64,000 nucleotides of DNA from Diplosphaera chodatii (lineage: Eukaryota > Chlorophyta > Trebouxiophyceae > Prasiolales > Stichococcaceae). The notes below the pieces were generated by a model that worked only from the letters and a program-made list of their open reading frames with translations, was not told the DNA's origin and searched no databases. The number at the start of each line of letters is the position of its first letter. Position 1 is the stretch's first letter. Both the position numbers and the translations under genes were made by a program. The DNA is taken from the NCBI GenBank assembly GCA_032358165.1, contig JAALGY010000015.1:124001-188000 (forward strand). Direction: 5' to 3'. Below, one piece after another: positions 25,343 through 38,062 of this stretch.

Positions 25343-28300
25343 ATGTTGCATGCCGCACACAACCATAGCCTTGGTCCCTGCAGCCTCAAACATGCAGAGT
25401 CCTCATCTTCCATCCTGCATGTGAGGGCTGCATGCAGATCAGTCCGTCGCCAGGTGCAACAACACTGCAACAGCAGGGCCTCAGCCCAGCACTCCTGCCC
25501 AGCACATCAGCAGCCGCGGAGATCGTGCAACGGCAGCATGATCGCACGCGCTTTGGAGACGGAAGCTCAGCCTGCGGCTGCAGAGGCCGAGCAAGAGCCG
25601 CAGCGTTGCAAGATCTGCACCATCGTGACGGCGACAAGCGTGCGCGATGCAGTGCGGGAGTGTGCCGAGGCGGCCACCTGCGGCGCAGACATCGTGGAGC
25701 TGCGGCTCGACTTCCTGGACGCTCTTGACCCGCAGGTGAGCTCGCGAACCACTCCATGCTGAACATTACGCTGGGCCGCTGCCGAGCTGTGTCTGGTGCA
25801 CGCTCATGGGGCATCGAATTGCCGTTGCATGTTAGAAAGATGTGTTGGCAGGGACCGTCGACGAGGCTAAATGGCTTTAACTGATTGCAGTGTTCGCAGG
25901 GACCGTCGACGGGGCTAAATGGCTTTACTTGACTGCAGGAGGATCTGCCACAGCTGCTGGCCGCCTGTCCGCTGCCCTGCATCGTGACATGTCGGCCGTC
26001 TTGGGAAGGGTGCGTGGCACAGCATGATGGCGGCGTGTTGGGCTGTGCTGACGATGTCCTGTCGCTCTGCCTTCGCTCTGGGGCAGATGCTGCAGCAGCT
26101 GCTGCCACTTCGTGCAGGGGCCAGTACGATGGGGATGAGGCGCGCAGGCTGGCCATCTTGAAGTTTGCCACCGTCCTCGGCGCCGACTTTGTGGATGTGG
26201 AGCTGAAGGCAGCCCCCTTCTTCTTCGCTGGTCAGCTCAGACCACACGTGCCTTGAAAGGCAACTTATGCCTGAAACCAGATACCATAACCCGACAGGGT
26301 AGCGCTGCTGCCTGCTCACGGACCGAGGCAGCGTCTGCGATCTGCTCAGGCTGTTGGACGCCTCTAAAACCCTGCAGGCGGCGGCGAGGTCCAGGGGAAG
26401 ACCAGGGTCATTGTGTCGTACCACGACTTCGAGGAGACGCCGGACGACGAGACGCTGCGCAACCTGGTGGACGCGATGTTCGGGTGCGGCGGCGACATCG
26501 CCAAGATCGCCGCCACCGCCACAGACATCTCCGACTCCGCGCGGATGCTGCAGCTGCTGAAGGACCAACAAGGTGTGTCTGGTCACCACCTCGCGGCATA
26601 CCCATGCTGTTGGCGGTCAGTACGGCAGGAGACTGGCAAAAAGGGTGCAATCACCCTCCTGCACACCCGAGAAGTGCCTCGGGCCTGCACGTCACAGCGT
26701 TATATCTGTTACCGCAGGGCCAACAATTGCGCTTTCAATGGGTGAGAGGGGGCTGCCGGCGCGGCTGCTGGCTCCCAAGTACGGCGCCTTTCTCACATTT
26801 GGCGCACTGCGTGCCGGAAAGGAAAGCGCTCCAGGTACGGGAGTCTCAGTAGTCGTTCGCGGGGTCCGCTATTCATCTTGCTTGGCTTGTCAAGCGTGTG
26901 GTCCTTCGTCAAGCGTGTGGTCCTTTATGGCAGGCCTCATGGTTGTAGGATGCTGCAAAGCCATAGCTTTCTTTGCACTGCCACAGGCCAGCCCACAGTC
27001 AACCAGCTGATCACCATGTACCGTTTACACCAGCAGACAGCAGCGACCCAGGTGGGCTTTGACAAGCCCACTCATCTGGCTGCTGCCTCTTCGTCATGTC
27101 TTATGACACTCTGCCAAGCAAACATGGGCACATGCAGGTGTTCGGTGTGGTCGGTAACCCAGTGGTCCACAGCCGCAGCCCCGCGCTGCACAACGCCGCC
27201 TTTGCAGCCACTGGCGTTGACGCAGTGTACCTGCCCCTGCTGGTGGACGACATGCAGCGGTTCCTTGAGGCATATGGCGACATCAGCGGCCTCAGCGTCA
27301 CCATCCCCCACAAGGCACGAGCAAGATGATCGAGTTTGGAGCATCGCCTGGAGCCCTCAAAACTTTACCCGACACGTACTTCTCCACTTTGGTCAAACTG
27401 CAATGTCTGGTGGTGCCAAGCGAACCTTGGGTGTTCCGCCCGACACAGGCAGCAGCACTCGCAGCAGCAGCGGAGAAGGACCAGGTGGCAGAGAAGATCG
27501 GTGCAGCCAACACGCTCGTGCGGCGGCCGGACGGCTCGCTGGCAGCCTACAACACCGACTGGAGCGCGGCCGTCTCCGCGATCGAGCGCGGCATGCGCAG
27601 CGCGGCAGGTGCGGGTGCTGAAGCCGGCCGCTCGAGGCAGGCTTGAGGGAAGGCGCCACACTGTGTGCTCAGCACGGCGGCCTGAATGGCACTGGAGGCA
27701 CACATGCTGATGTGTGGATTCTGCACACATGTAGCTGGCGGCAGCAGTGGCATCAGCAGCACCAGCAGCGGCGGCGGCAGCAGCTCGCCCCTGGCCGGGA
27801 AGAAGGTGCTGGTGCTGGGGGTCGGTGGAGCAGGGCGAGCCATTGCCTTTGGCGCGGTGCAAGCCGGTGCAGAGGTGAGAACCAACGCGCCGATGCCGTG
27901 ATGCGGCGTCATTTATGTGCAGCGCTCACGGATGCTTGTGCAGCACGAGGCGTGAGCGTCCTGCCGTGGATACAGGTGATCCTAGCCAACAGGAGCCGCG
28001 GTAAGGCTGACGCTTTGGCAGCAGCAATGGGCGGTGACACATCTGTAGCCAGCCTAGAGGATGTGGCTGCAGGTGGGCAAATAGTGACCAGGCTGTTGCA
28101 AGTACCAAGTGCATGCTGCCTCAATACGATCAATCTCATCAAGTCTGGGGAAGGCAACTGCAACCATGATTCTGCTATTTGGCGTTTGCAGGCTCAGTGT
28201 CAGCCGATGTGCTGGTAAACACCACATCAGTCGGCATGCATCCAGCCGAGGATGAGTCGCCCGTGGCTGCCACCGCGCTGGCGCAGTTCAGCGTTGTGTT

Positions 28301-28620
28301 CGATGCAATCTACACACCGCTGGAGACACAGCTGCTGAAGGTGGGCCGCTCGAGCTGCCAAAGCAGGAGCTGCAGGCACCTGCTGAACCAGTGGACAACG
28401 CAACCAGGCCCAGCAGACGCCTGCATCACATGACCACTATATCATGTCCCATTCCTTATGCCTACTTCCGCAGGATGCGAAGGCAGCAGGGTGCACACCC
28501 ATCAGTGGCTTGGAGATGTTTGTCGGCCAGGCTGCAGACCAGTTCAAATTCTTCACAGGGAAAGAGGCGCCAGTGGACCTCATGCGGCAGACAGTTTTGG
28601 ACAGCCTTGCAAAGCGGTAG
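25343..28620 (+). CDS. DHQ-SDH: Bifunctional 3-dehydroquinate dehydratase / shikimate dehydrogenase, plastid
   Basis: Catalyses the third and fourth steps of the shikimate pathway. The start at 25343 opens an in-frame leader (MLHAAHNHSLGPCSLKHAES and on) that could be a transit peptide; ATG 25538 (MIARALETE) is the alternative. The type I dehydratase half has ICTIVTATSVRDAVRECAEA, CGADIVELRLDFLDALDPQ, GADFVDVELKA, VIVSYHDFEETPDDE (catalytic His), DIAKIAATATDI (Schiff-base Lys), and PTIALSMGERGLPARLLAPK with GAFLTFGAL. The dehydrogenase half has VFGVVGNPVVHSRSPALHNA, LSVTIPHK (catalytic Lys), IGAANTLVRR, AAYNTDWSAA (catalytic Asp), KVLVLGVGGAGRAIAFGAV (NADP fold), ILANRSRGKA, VLVNTTSVGMHP, ISGLEMFVGQAADQFKFFTG and the end DSLAKR then TAG. 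The plant-type fusion is intact. Confidence 0.95.
25848..25943. repeat. 48-bp tandem duplication in a DHQ-SDH intron
   Basis: Two near-identical copies beginning GCAGGGACCGTCGACG, at 25848 and 25896, lie at the 3' end of an intron. The second copy ends in the TGCAG used before EDLPQLLAACPLPCIVTCRP; the first ends in a similar TGCAG. Confidence 0.88.
26889..26926. repeat. 19-bp tandem duplication in a DHQ-SDH intron
   Basis: GTCAAGCGTGTGGTCCTTC occurs twice in direct succession. Confidence 0.85.
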
Positions 28621-29086
28621 GGCGTAGAGAACAGTTGTGTGGCATGCAGGGTTTTGACATCCTTCCTGATGTTTCGCACCGTGGGTCTGTGGGAAGCACT
28701 GCCATGCGGCATGGACTACGATGCACCTGCAAAGCTGCAGCTGCAACGTACTGCTTGCAAACAAAGAAAGACAAATAAAGAAGAATTTTCGGGAAACTGG
28801 TGAAGAGGAACTAAAGAGGAAACTGCTGAAAACCATCACTCTTGGCAATGATGTACAAACTGTTGACCATTGAGGGGCAGCGTCAAATGCTGCTGCATGG
28901 TGTTGCTACAGTGTGCTGTGGCAACAATGCTGCGAGCTCGTTCAGTGCACCGCATTGCTGCCTGCGAAGCCGCAGTGGGGTGGCATAAGCCGTGCTGTGC
29001 GCCGTGTGCACAGAATAAGGGTGATGTGGCAGTTATGCAAGAAAGACAGCGTCCTGTGACAACCATCAGCCCCTGCGCACCTGGCC
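28621..29086. other. Convergent 3' intergenic region
   Basis: About 465 bp between the DHQ-SDH and acyltransferase stops; no gene recognised. Confidence 0.5.
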
Positions 29087-31253
29087 TCAAGGGGCCATTA
29101 TAATCTTCGTTCCAGTCATGTTCACGTGCACATGGTTCTTCTTGAGCGCCGAGTTGTGCTCGATGCCTGCAGGCACATCAGAGCCAGGTTGAATGTGAGG
29201 AACGCTCTCGCGTGCTGCAGGCACCGCTGCAGGCTGCAAACTGCATGCCTCTGAGTCAATGCAGGGTTTGTCACCTTGATCTGACAGTGAAGCGCCCAGC
29301 TCACGTGCCATCACTGCCCGCACATTGGCTGCATACAGCTGAGGGTCGTGAGCCTCCTCGTCGGTCGGGTAGTATACCGGCAGCAGCACCACCTGCATGT
29401 GCAGCATCCACAACAGTGGCTCCGAGTGCTCTGGAGCTGGCAGCTGCTGAGTCGAGGGGATTGGCACACATGCCGGGGATAGCCCCACTGTCCGAAGGTC
29501 CCTCCAGGTGCTGGCATAATCACCACAATGCTCACCTCACAGTAATTCACGAACTGTGTCATCAGGCGGTAGATGTGCCAATACACATTGACAATGCCCC
29601 AGCCCGCATTGAAGTGTTTGTATCGGTACTTGAACACGATTGGCAGCACCGGTTGCCCTGGGCCGAGCAAAGACAAAACTCAGCAGATGTGCCAGAGTGT
29701 TGCAATAGCAGCCACAGGGGACCAGCTGCAGCCATGCAACGGTCTTTTGGACGCGGGCAAGCGTGCATCCAAACCTGGCACAAAGGCGCCCGTTGAGAAG
29801 CGGAGTAGACAGTTGCCAAACTTGGTGGTGCCCTCTGGCGCAATCATCAACAGTGGGAACCTACAACACATCATGACGCGGTGGAGAAATGCTAGGGGCA
29901 CATCACCCAGTTCCGTGCAGCTGCAGCAACATGCAGCTCACACGAGATGGCATGCATCCAGGATGCGAGCATTGTCTCCTCCGCTCTCCACCTGGCATGC
30001 TGCTCACCTTCGATCCACTGCCCGTGCACTGATTTTCTCTACTGTCTTGCCCGCCATCTGTGCATGCTTGTTGGCCTTGTCAGCTGAGCCACGCCGCTGC
30101 ACAAACAGGAATTGCAGCGCAACAGCAATGGCGCCAATGAAGGGGATATTGGCCACTGGTGCCTGCACTCGGAAAAACGTCAAACTTATATCAGGCATTA
30201 TGGGTTGCTGTTGCACGTGTCTGAATGCCACCCCAGATCATTGCGTTGTCACGAACCTTGGCGACGCCAGAAAGCGTGAAGAAGTGTGTCAGCATGATGG
30301 GATCCACGTATGACACGTGGTTAAACACACAGATGGCCCTGCACACTCAGGCATGACAATGAGCTATGTGCCTGGTATCAAGAGGCGCTGCCGCTACCAG
30401 CAGCTGAGCACTATGGTGCAGTGTTGCAGCCAGTTGGCAAGGCATCCAGCGTCTTAAGCATCTGCAGCATGAGCCTTTGCAATCGATGCGATGACTGACC
30501 GCGCAGCAACATGCAGGTGCACCTGGCCTCCTCTGCCTCCCTGTAGTGTTCCCAGTTCTTGACGCGCACGTTCCAGAAGCTCAACCCCAGCTGCAGGAAC
30601 AAGCCCGTCCAGTACCGCAGCCAGGGCCGCAGCAGCCGGAGGCGCCACGGCGCGCACGGCTCATTGGGCTTAACGCCAATGACCAGCAACTACCAGGAAA
30701 GACCACAGATCAGCACCAGCATGCATTTGAACAGGCTTCTCACGTTTCTGCCCATGTGAGGATCCGGGGTGCTTCATGCAGCTTACAAGCTGTTCCAATC
30801 CTGGGGCCGAAGCAGCAACTGCATGCAAGGCCGCGGGCGCACCCGTGTGACTGCCCACACGAGGATGAGGCCAGAGATGCTGAGGAGGAACCGGAACAGC
30901 GCCCACGGCGCAAGCGCCACCGCCTTGAACCACTCGTAAGCGTTCATGGGGCTGCTGAGGTCCAGGAACGGCGAGTCCTGGACGACCTCCTCGAGGCTGA
31001 CGCCAGGCAGCAGCGCTCCGGCTCTGGACACCGCAACTGGTCGCTGTGTGTCGTCAGTCGCCGATGTGTTGTAGCCGTCCGTGCTTGCGCCGCTGGCGCC
31101 GCTGGGAATCAGCTGCCGGCCTTGGCCGTCTGAGCTGAGCGACGTGGTGGATCCGTGCTGCAGGTGCGCCGTCGCGAGTTGGCCGTTCGCAGCAGGGGCT
31201 TCCATGCTGCCGTTTGGTTGCGGAGCCTCCGCCGCAACCTCCCGCCCTTCCAT
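29087..31253 (-). CDS. LPEAT: Lysophospholipid acyltransferase, LPEAT/LPCAT type (PlsC domain)
   Basis: Transfers an acyl group from acyl-CoA to a lysophospholipid, probably in the ER. From ATG 31253 the first exon gives a ~110-residue polar tail rich in Ala, Ser and Gly, then PWALFRFLLSISGLILVWAV, a membrane segment. Later exons carry LLRPWLRYWTGLFLQLGLSF, NHVSYVDPIM (the NHx4D catalytic motif), VANIPFIGAIAVALQFLFVQ, LLMIAPEGTTKFGNCLLRFS (the EGT substrate-binding motif), PVLPIVFKYRYKHFNAGWGI and VVLLPVYYPTDEEAHDPQLY, ending KIIMAP then TGA. No EF-hand or KKxx ending is seen, which favours the LPEAT1 type over LPEAT2. Substrate preference (PE, PC or PA) cannot be set from sequence. Confidence 0.87.
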
Positions 31254-31814
31254 AGCGAGAGGTTGACAGCAGCGGTTCTTGCTGCTCTACTACCGGTCAC
31301 AGCAGTCGCTGACACTGCGGCCACAAAGTCCAGATCAAGAGGCCCGAGCCAGCTCCTGTCAAGGCTTCAATCAAGCCGCTGCCGGCCCTGCAATCAGACT
31401 GCACACTTACATAGCATGGCTGAAAACCAGGGAGCGTGTGTCACATGTGCAAACAGCCGGCCCTCACAAGGTGGAGCCTGCAACCGTTCCGGATGCAAGG
31501 TAGTCTGCCAGAAAGATGCAGGGGAGTCCACAGGCTTCAAGCGGCTACCAAACTTGAGGCACCGTGTCAGTTGGTTCTGGACAAGCTGGCAGGTAAACAC
31601 ACCTCCCTAGGTTGATGCGCCAATTGGAGCTCCCTGAACGATGTACGTTAAGTTGTACGGGCGTGTGTAACCTAGGGTTTGGATCTTTCTCAGGCATTGT
31701 CTGCTCCAATGCTGAGTTTGCATTCCACATTGCAGACTTTGCTTGCCATGTTCATTGACTGTTTGCATCGTCATATCCGTTTGGCACCGCTTGCAGTGAC
31801 TGAGCGCCGCAAGC
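31254..31814. promoter_or_regulatory. Divergent promoter region, acyltransferase / coiled-coil gene
   Basis: About 560 bp between divergent start codons, apparently less GC-rich near the right side. No recognisable gene. Confidence 0.5.
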
Positions 31815-34800
31815 ATGTTGCGTGGCCGTGGAGGCTATGGCCTAACGAGCAGCATGCATGGAGCGTCTGCTCGAATTGGACCTGTGCAGCCAGCTTTTGG
31901 GGCTCCGGTTGCTGCAGGAAATGCTATGGAGCAGCTGAGTAAGGAAGCAGGTGCGCACTGCGGCTTCCAATGCTGTAAGGTTGCAGCATGATCTCTGTGG
32001 CTGATTGATCTGTGCCCGATAAAATGTCAACAAAAGCACTTTACTGCATATAGCGGACGTCAGTTGGATCAGAACGGCTCAAAACTTCATGTGTCATGGC
32101 ATGATCAACAGGAATACGTTTCATTTCCTGCAGATGCCCTGGTCATGCGCCACCAGACCTCCCAGCGCGACATTGAGCAACTGGTGCGAGACCTTCCACA
32201 CAAGCTGATGTGTCGCACGTCACCGTCCAAAGGATATTGATTCACACCTGCCTGCTGCAGCGTGCGGACCTGGCAAAGCACCAGGCAGAGAGCTCGGACC
32301 TCAAGGCGCAGCTGACACAGGTCAAGCAAGAGAATGCAGGCCTCTGCGGCTGTCTCAGAGATGGTACGCAGGTCTTTACGGCTGGTGCCTGCATAAAGAT
32401 GCGGAAGCATGGCATGCATTCGTCGCAGTGCTGCAGTCATGCATGCATGCATGCATGGTTGCATGCATTGCATGCAGGCGAGCAGAAGTTCGAGAGCCTG
32501 CAATGCAAGATCCAGATGGCCGAGGTCAAGCACCTGCAGTCTTCATGCTTTCATGTGAATGGTACTGCCGATCAGCGACATCAGCCTGCTTGGCTTACTG
32601 ACTCTGGCCGCCATGTCCCACAGGTCATGCATGGCAGCCTCCGGGACAAGGTTAAGGATCTGGCAAGTTGCGGCAACCAGGGTACGGTTGTGTGCAACTG
32701 CGCACTGACTGCCTGCGAGTGAACATGCAGATACGGTGCTAAAAACCGGCCTGAGTGATACGCGCTGACTCTGTAGCTGAGCACTACCGCATCGCACTGG
32801 AAGAGTCATTTGATAGGCGCTTCAAGTCCTACGAGGTGAGGTGGCAGGATGACCTTTCGTGCAACAGCAGTATTTGACTGCAAGTATGCACACTATACGT
32901 GCGCAGCATGCGTGACCAGTGCGCTCACCCATACACTGCTTGTGCGTAACACCTTCTAAATAGCCTGCAGGACATGATGTGCACCATCACAACCATCAAC
33001 AACGAGCACAAGAAGCTGACCAACCACATTGCCGATCGTGAGCAGATCCTGAGTCAATGGTGGACAGGCATCTGGATGTCATGATAGCAGGGACCATCTA
33101 CATTTGGAGAGCTGATAAAGTGGCACCTACCTTCTCTTCTCGTCCGTCTGATGCAGTGAGAGCAGCATTGGAAAGCGCGACAGTGAAGGAGACAGAGTTG
33201 CAGGAGCAGCTGGAAGAGCGGCAGGCCGAGCTGAACAAGAAGGAGAGCACGCTTCGGGACCTCCGGCTCGAACAGGTGCATGCTGAAACTGCATATACAT
33301 TTAATGTGTGAATGTACTAACAGTCGGATGTCCAGGCTCGTTGTACCTGCGTTGAACTCCACTCGCATCTGCCACCAGGATGCGCTGCTTCTAAAGCTGG
33401 ATCAGAAGAGCAATGAGTTCAAGGCGCAGCTCGTAGGCCTCGAAGCGCATCTGAAGCAGAAGGAGGCCGAGCTGCACGAGAACGCTGACCGCCTCAGCAA
33501 GCTGCAGGCCGACAGTGAGGCCCGCAACAGCCAGCTGTCCACAGACCTGCAGGCTGCTCAGCACAGCATTGAGGTGTTGCAGGCCAAAGCCGAGGCAGCG
33601 GCCCAGCTGCATGAGGTGCGCAGCATCGCAGCATATATGCATGCACACATGCATACCCTATAACAAATGTAGACACTGCACTGGCATCTGCTGCCTAAAC
33701 TGTATGCACGAACACGGTGTGATATGTGATATGATGTGACCGGGTGCTGCACCTGTAGGTTGATGAGCGCGAGAAAACTGCAGCACTCGGCGAGGCTGAG
33801 CGGCTGCAGCAGTTGGTCGCTGAAGCACAAGGTCAAGCAAGAGACCTGGAAGCGAGGCTGCTGGAGGAGCAGGATGCCTGCAAGAGCCAGGTGACACGGT
33901 GTGGTGTGCAGTGCGCTTCTGCATGGAGTGCATGGCCATGCTTGACTGGGGCGCCATCCTTGCAGTCCTCAAGCGACGCTCGACATCTATTCAACATCTC
34001 GCCACACATGCAGGTGGCTGAGCTGGGAGACCAGAAGTGCACGCTTGAGGCTGAGCTGTCAACTCTGAAGGCCGACCTGGTAGGCACGCAGTGGCACGAC
34101 TGAACCTCACTTGCACTTCATGGTTGCTGCACACGCAAGAGCATCCTGCTGTCTGCATGCAGGCGGAGCTGACGAGCAACCTGGAAGAAAGGAGTGCAGC
34201 ATTACACAAAACGCAGGAGCAGGCCGCCGAGGCCATAGCCAATGCTGAACGGATGCAGAAACAAGTAGCCGATGCAACCGCCTTTGCAGAGGAAGAGCGC
34301 AAGCGGTCCGAAATTGCAGCTAACAAGAAGATCGATGAGTACAAGGAGCACATCAACCAGGTATGAAACATGGCATGGCTGCATTGCAATGGTGTTCAGT
34401 ACTTTCTGCGGCATGTAAGATACGCCCACTACCATTGCCATCTATCCTCTTTTCACAGAAGTTCGTGGAAATCAAGACAGACGGCGAGAAGAAGGTGGCT
34501 GCCCTACAGCAGCAGGTGCAGGTGTTCCACACGGATGTGTCTGCCAAAGTCAAGCATGCGGTATGTAGTACGAGTCAAGAATAAAAGAATGGCCTGCTGA
34601 CGACGGGCCTAGCTCTTTGGTTATGACCTCGCAGTTGAACGCAAGTGAGCAGGAATGGGCCAGCAAGCTGGCAGCCCTGGAAGCTCATCATCAATCCGCC
34701 ATCAAAGCCCTACAGGTACCAGTGAACTTGCATGGGTTGTGTGCATAGGATGCTGTGTGACACTGCACTGCTGTGCAGGCCGTGCATGCAAATGTGATTT

Positions 34801-37603
34801 AATCCCAACGTGCGGACCTGCAGGAGACCAACACTGCCGAAAAGGAGCAGCTGCAGAAGGAGCTGTCCGAGTCAGGCAACCTGGCTGTGGCGCGCCTCAA
34901 GTCCCTCGAGGATGCGCAGGTGAGCAGCTACGGATTTGAACCAAGGGTAGTATGCATGCCATGAAATTCAACAGCCGCTTGCTGTGCATCATGGAAATCT
35001 ACAAATGATGCATGTGCTCCGCAGGCTGCTGCCGCTCTTCGGGACGAGACGCTGGGCGAGAAGATCAAAGCGCTGACAGCCGACCTGGAAGCTGCTAAGG
35101 TGCAACGTGTGTCTGCCAGGGCCTCACACATGCAGTTCCTGGCGTATGACATCTGGACCAGCGGCATTTTTTTCCACTTGGAGCCCCTCTGGACCCGTGA
35201 TGTGCTTCTCTGCCACACCAGACAGCACACGAGCAGGAGGTGGCGCGCATCAAGTCCGACGCTGAGAAGGCGCGAGAGGAGGCGCTGGCAGAGCAGCAGA
35301 AGAAACACGAAGGCCAGCTTGCCAAGGCCATCACGGACCTGGCCAGCCATCAAGACAGCCTGGATGCCGCCACAACAAAGATCGCTGACCTGCAACTCAA
35401 CACCGAGGTGTGTCACCGTGCATGCCGGAGTACACTGGCGTTGGCCGCGCTCATCCTCAGCAGTCGGTCCTGCATGTATCTGTGTATCACACATGAGCAG
35501 CCTGGCATATTTGGTGCGCGGCTTGGAATCAAACGGAACGCTCCACTGTGCCCTGCCCATCTCCTCTATGTGCCTCCTGCTCATGCACAGTGTGCCGTGC
35601 CTGCAGAACATGTTCAAGGAGCTGCAAAAGGGCCACGAACATGTGCAGCACCTGGATGGCTTGCTGGCTCAGACCCAGGAAGTCCTTGCAGAGAAGGTAC
35701 CCAAGTCAATCACGTTTCGCTTGGCGCACCTCTGCTTAGGCCCTGTCAGGGGGCTCAAGGTGTTCTTCTGTTGGTTGTGCTTCATGTCTGCTGACACTGA
35801 CACAATGGTCTGTGGTTTCTGCTGAGCAGGAGCAGAGACTGGCGATTATTGGGCAACAGGCAACGTCAGCATCCCCCAGGTGTGTTGTGTTGGTGACCAT
35901 GTTGGACTGCATGCAGCGCGCTACAGTGTGCATATATGCAGAGGGTCCGCTAGAATGCTGAGGGAGATGGAAGCAAGTGCTTTCGTTGATCTGCAGCAAC
36001 AAGAAGCGCACAAGCCCACCTGGCTCGCAGAAGAAGCACTCGCCGCCTGCTGTCGAGGAGCAGCAGGTCTTTGAGGAGCAGCAGGAACTGGACTCGGAGG
36101 AGGTGCTGTGTAGAAGTTCAGCCTAACCTCCTGTGCAATTTGCCAGTATGTTCAGCTGCACCATTGTCACACAGCTGCCCATTCCGGTCGGAACCATGAA
36201 ACAGGCAGAAGTTATACTGATTTCTGTTGTTGCTGGCTGTCAGGAGAAGCCGCAGCCCAAGCGGCGGGGGCGTGCAATGCCTTCCCGCTTCCACCAGACG
36301 GTATGTGATGGTTCAGCAGCAGCTTCTGTGTTGCGCTCACCTTGAGTGAATGGTGTTGACCAAGGACCGAACAGACTCAAACTTCGTACTGAGTTCAGAG
36401 TGAATCTTCTGCAGCATGGCAAGACGGTCATGCGACACACGCACCAGCAGCCGCAATACGAGTCTGGCGACGATTCGCAGGAGGACGACGCCTCCTCTGA
36501 CGGAATGCAGCCCCAGGTATGCAACACATCAAGGTGTCAGCCGGGGGGTGCATGCAGAAGCATGGACAGCAGCTCGCCACAGAGCCTTCTTCCATCTCGA
36601 TGCACAGCTGACCAGGACGGATGTGAAGCTGCATGCACACCGGGCCAGAACTAAGGCAAGTTGTGCAAGATGTGTGCCATGTGCCTGCAGGTGCACAGGC
36701 GACGGTCTGAGGCGGTGGCGGCGCGCTGCGTGTTCACCGAGCCGCCGATGATGGCCAGCCAGGTACACTGTCTCGGCAGAGGCTTTCCATGTACGACTGG
36801 CATGCCCTCTGCTTCATCTCGACATGCACCAATGGTGACTGTTTGGGTGGTGACTGGCTGTCTGCAGCGGCATGAGGGCGTCAGTGCTGGGCGCAAGACC
36901 GTGTTTGCCACCATGAGCGCAAGCATGCACACAGACCTCGAGGACGGCGCTGATGTGCGGCCCACCAGCCGCCGACGCAGGGTGAGCTGCACTTTCGTGG
37001 TTGAACTTGAACAGCTGATGCCCTGCAAGGCACCTCTGCACCTGAGCCTGGCAACAAACGTTCTCACACCAGACCACCACAGCTGACAGGGATACATTAT
37101 CAATGATTAGTCAGCAGACACACCCATGAAATGCTGTAGACTGATTGATGCCATGCTTGATGCTGGTCCTGCAGCGCGCTGCGGTGAGATAATGAGGTGT
37201 GCACCGCTTGATCGGGTGTGTTGCTGCACTGACAGACGGGCGCAAGCGAGGCGCGGCGTGGTGGTGGCTTGACCATGGGCGCCTCTCTGCTGAAGCACAA
37301 GGCCGCCACGGTACAGACTGTCGTTGTGCTGCATGTTAGCTGTTGGTGCACCACCATGACTCTCACTTTGCATAGCAGCAGCCTGCTGTCATGTGGTACA
37401 TGCATATGCCATTGCACGCATGGCGTCGATGCTGGCCGTGAGCGATCCTGTGAGGCTTCACCAATGCGCTGATTCTATTGCTGCAGGACAAGAAGCGCAA
37501 GGCGGCACGTGGTGGCCCGCCCGGCAGCAAGCGCGGCCCCAGCAGTGCCATGAATCTGTTCGGCAACACTGACCCCTACGCCTTTGCGCCGTCGCCAGTG
37601 TGA
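31815..37603 (+). CDS. Long coiled-coil protein with basic C-terminal tail; possible ZYP1/SYCP1-like transverse filament protein
   Basis: From ATG 31815 the protein starts MLRGRGGYGLTSSMHGASAR, then a Pro/Ala stretch and MEQLSKEADALVMRHQTSQR. About 20 small exons (to ~35850) then encode nearly uninterrupted heptad-like sequence, for example QLEERQAELNKKESTLRDLR, GLEAHLKQKEAELHENADRL and VARIKSDAEKAREEALAEQQ. The last exons change to a Ser/Pro- and Lys/Arg-rich tail: KPQPKRRGRAMPSRFHQT, ESGDDSQEDDASSDGMQPQ, AGRKTVFATMSASMHTDLED, KKRKAARGGPPGSKRGPSSA and the end NLFGNTDPYAFAPSPV then TGA. Short globular head, long rod and basic nuclear tail fit meiotic transverse filament proteins, but coiled coils converge easily, so a kinesin-free cytoskeletal or nuclear-matrix protein is equally possible. 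Several internal exon borders are tentative. Confidence 0.7.
32438..32476. repeat. GCAT/ATGC simple repeat in an intron
   Basis: Self-complementary ATGC units are stacked (TCATGCATGCATGCATGCAT and on) and run up to a TGCAG splice acceptor of the coiled-coil gene. Confidence 0.88.
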
Positions 37604-38062
37604 GCGTGGCCTGAGCCCCGGCACAGGTGGCCGCTGGTGGTGGGCGGGTCGGACAGCGCAGAGTGCTTAAATGATTGGATTGGCAGGGTCTGGCATGACG
37701 ACTGTCAACTGACTGAACGTGTGCAGCAGCATTGATGACCCCAGTCCAAGCTGCTGACTTGACGACTGGTGGGCTGCATGCTCCAGCATGTTCCGTCATG
37801 GTGTGTCAAGCTAGAACTCGCCTTCCGTGACAAAATCCACATGCTGCCGTTGGACGGCGCACAGACAGACTGCCCAAAACCAAAACCGCAACGACATGAT
37901 ACAGCAGAAAGCACAGTCTTGTTGCACCGGACATGCTGCTAGCGCCACATGTCTCTCGAGCCACTGCTGGATGCATGGCAGGCTTGCAGTACAAAACACA
38001 ATGTTGTTGACACCCAGCATCCTGCGGGAGGGCTCCCCGTTTCTCAAAAGTGGCACAGCTGC
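37604..38062. other. Convergent 3' intergenic region
   Basis: About 460 bp between the coiled-coil gene stop and the GCP2 stop; no gene recognised. Confidence 0.5.
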
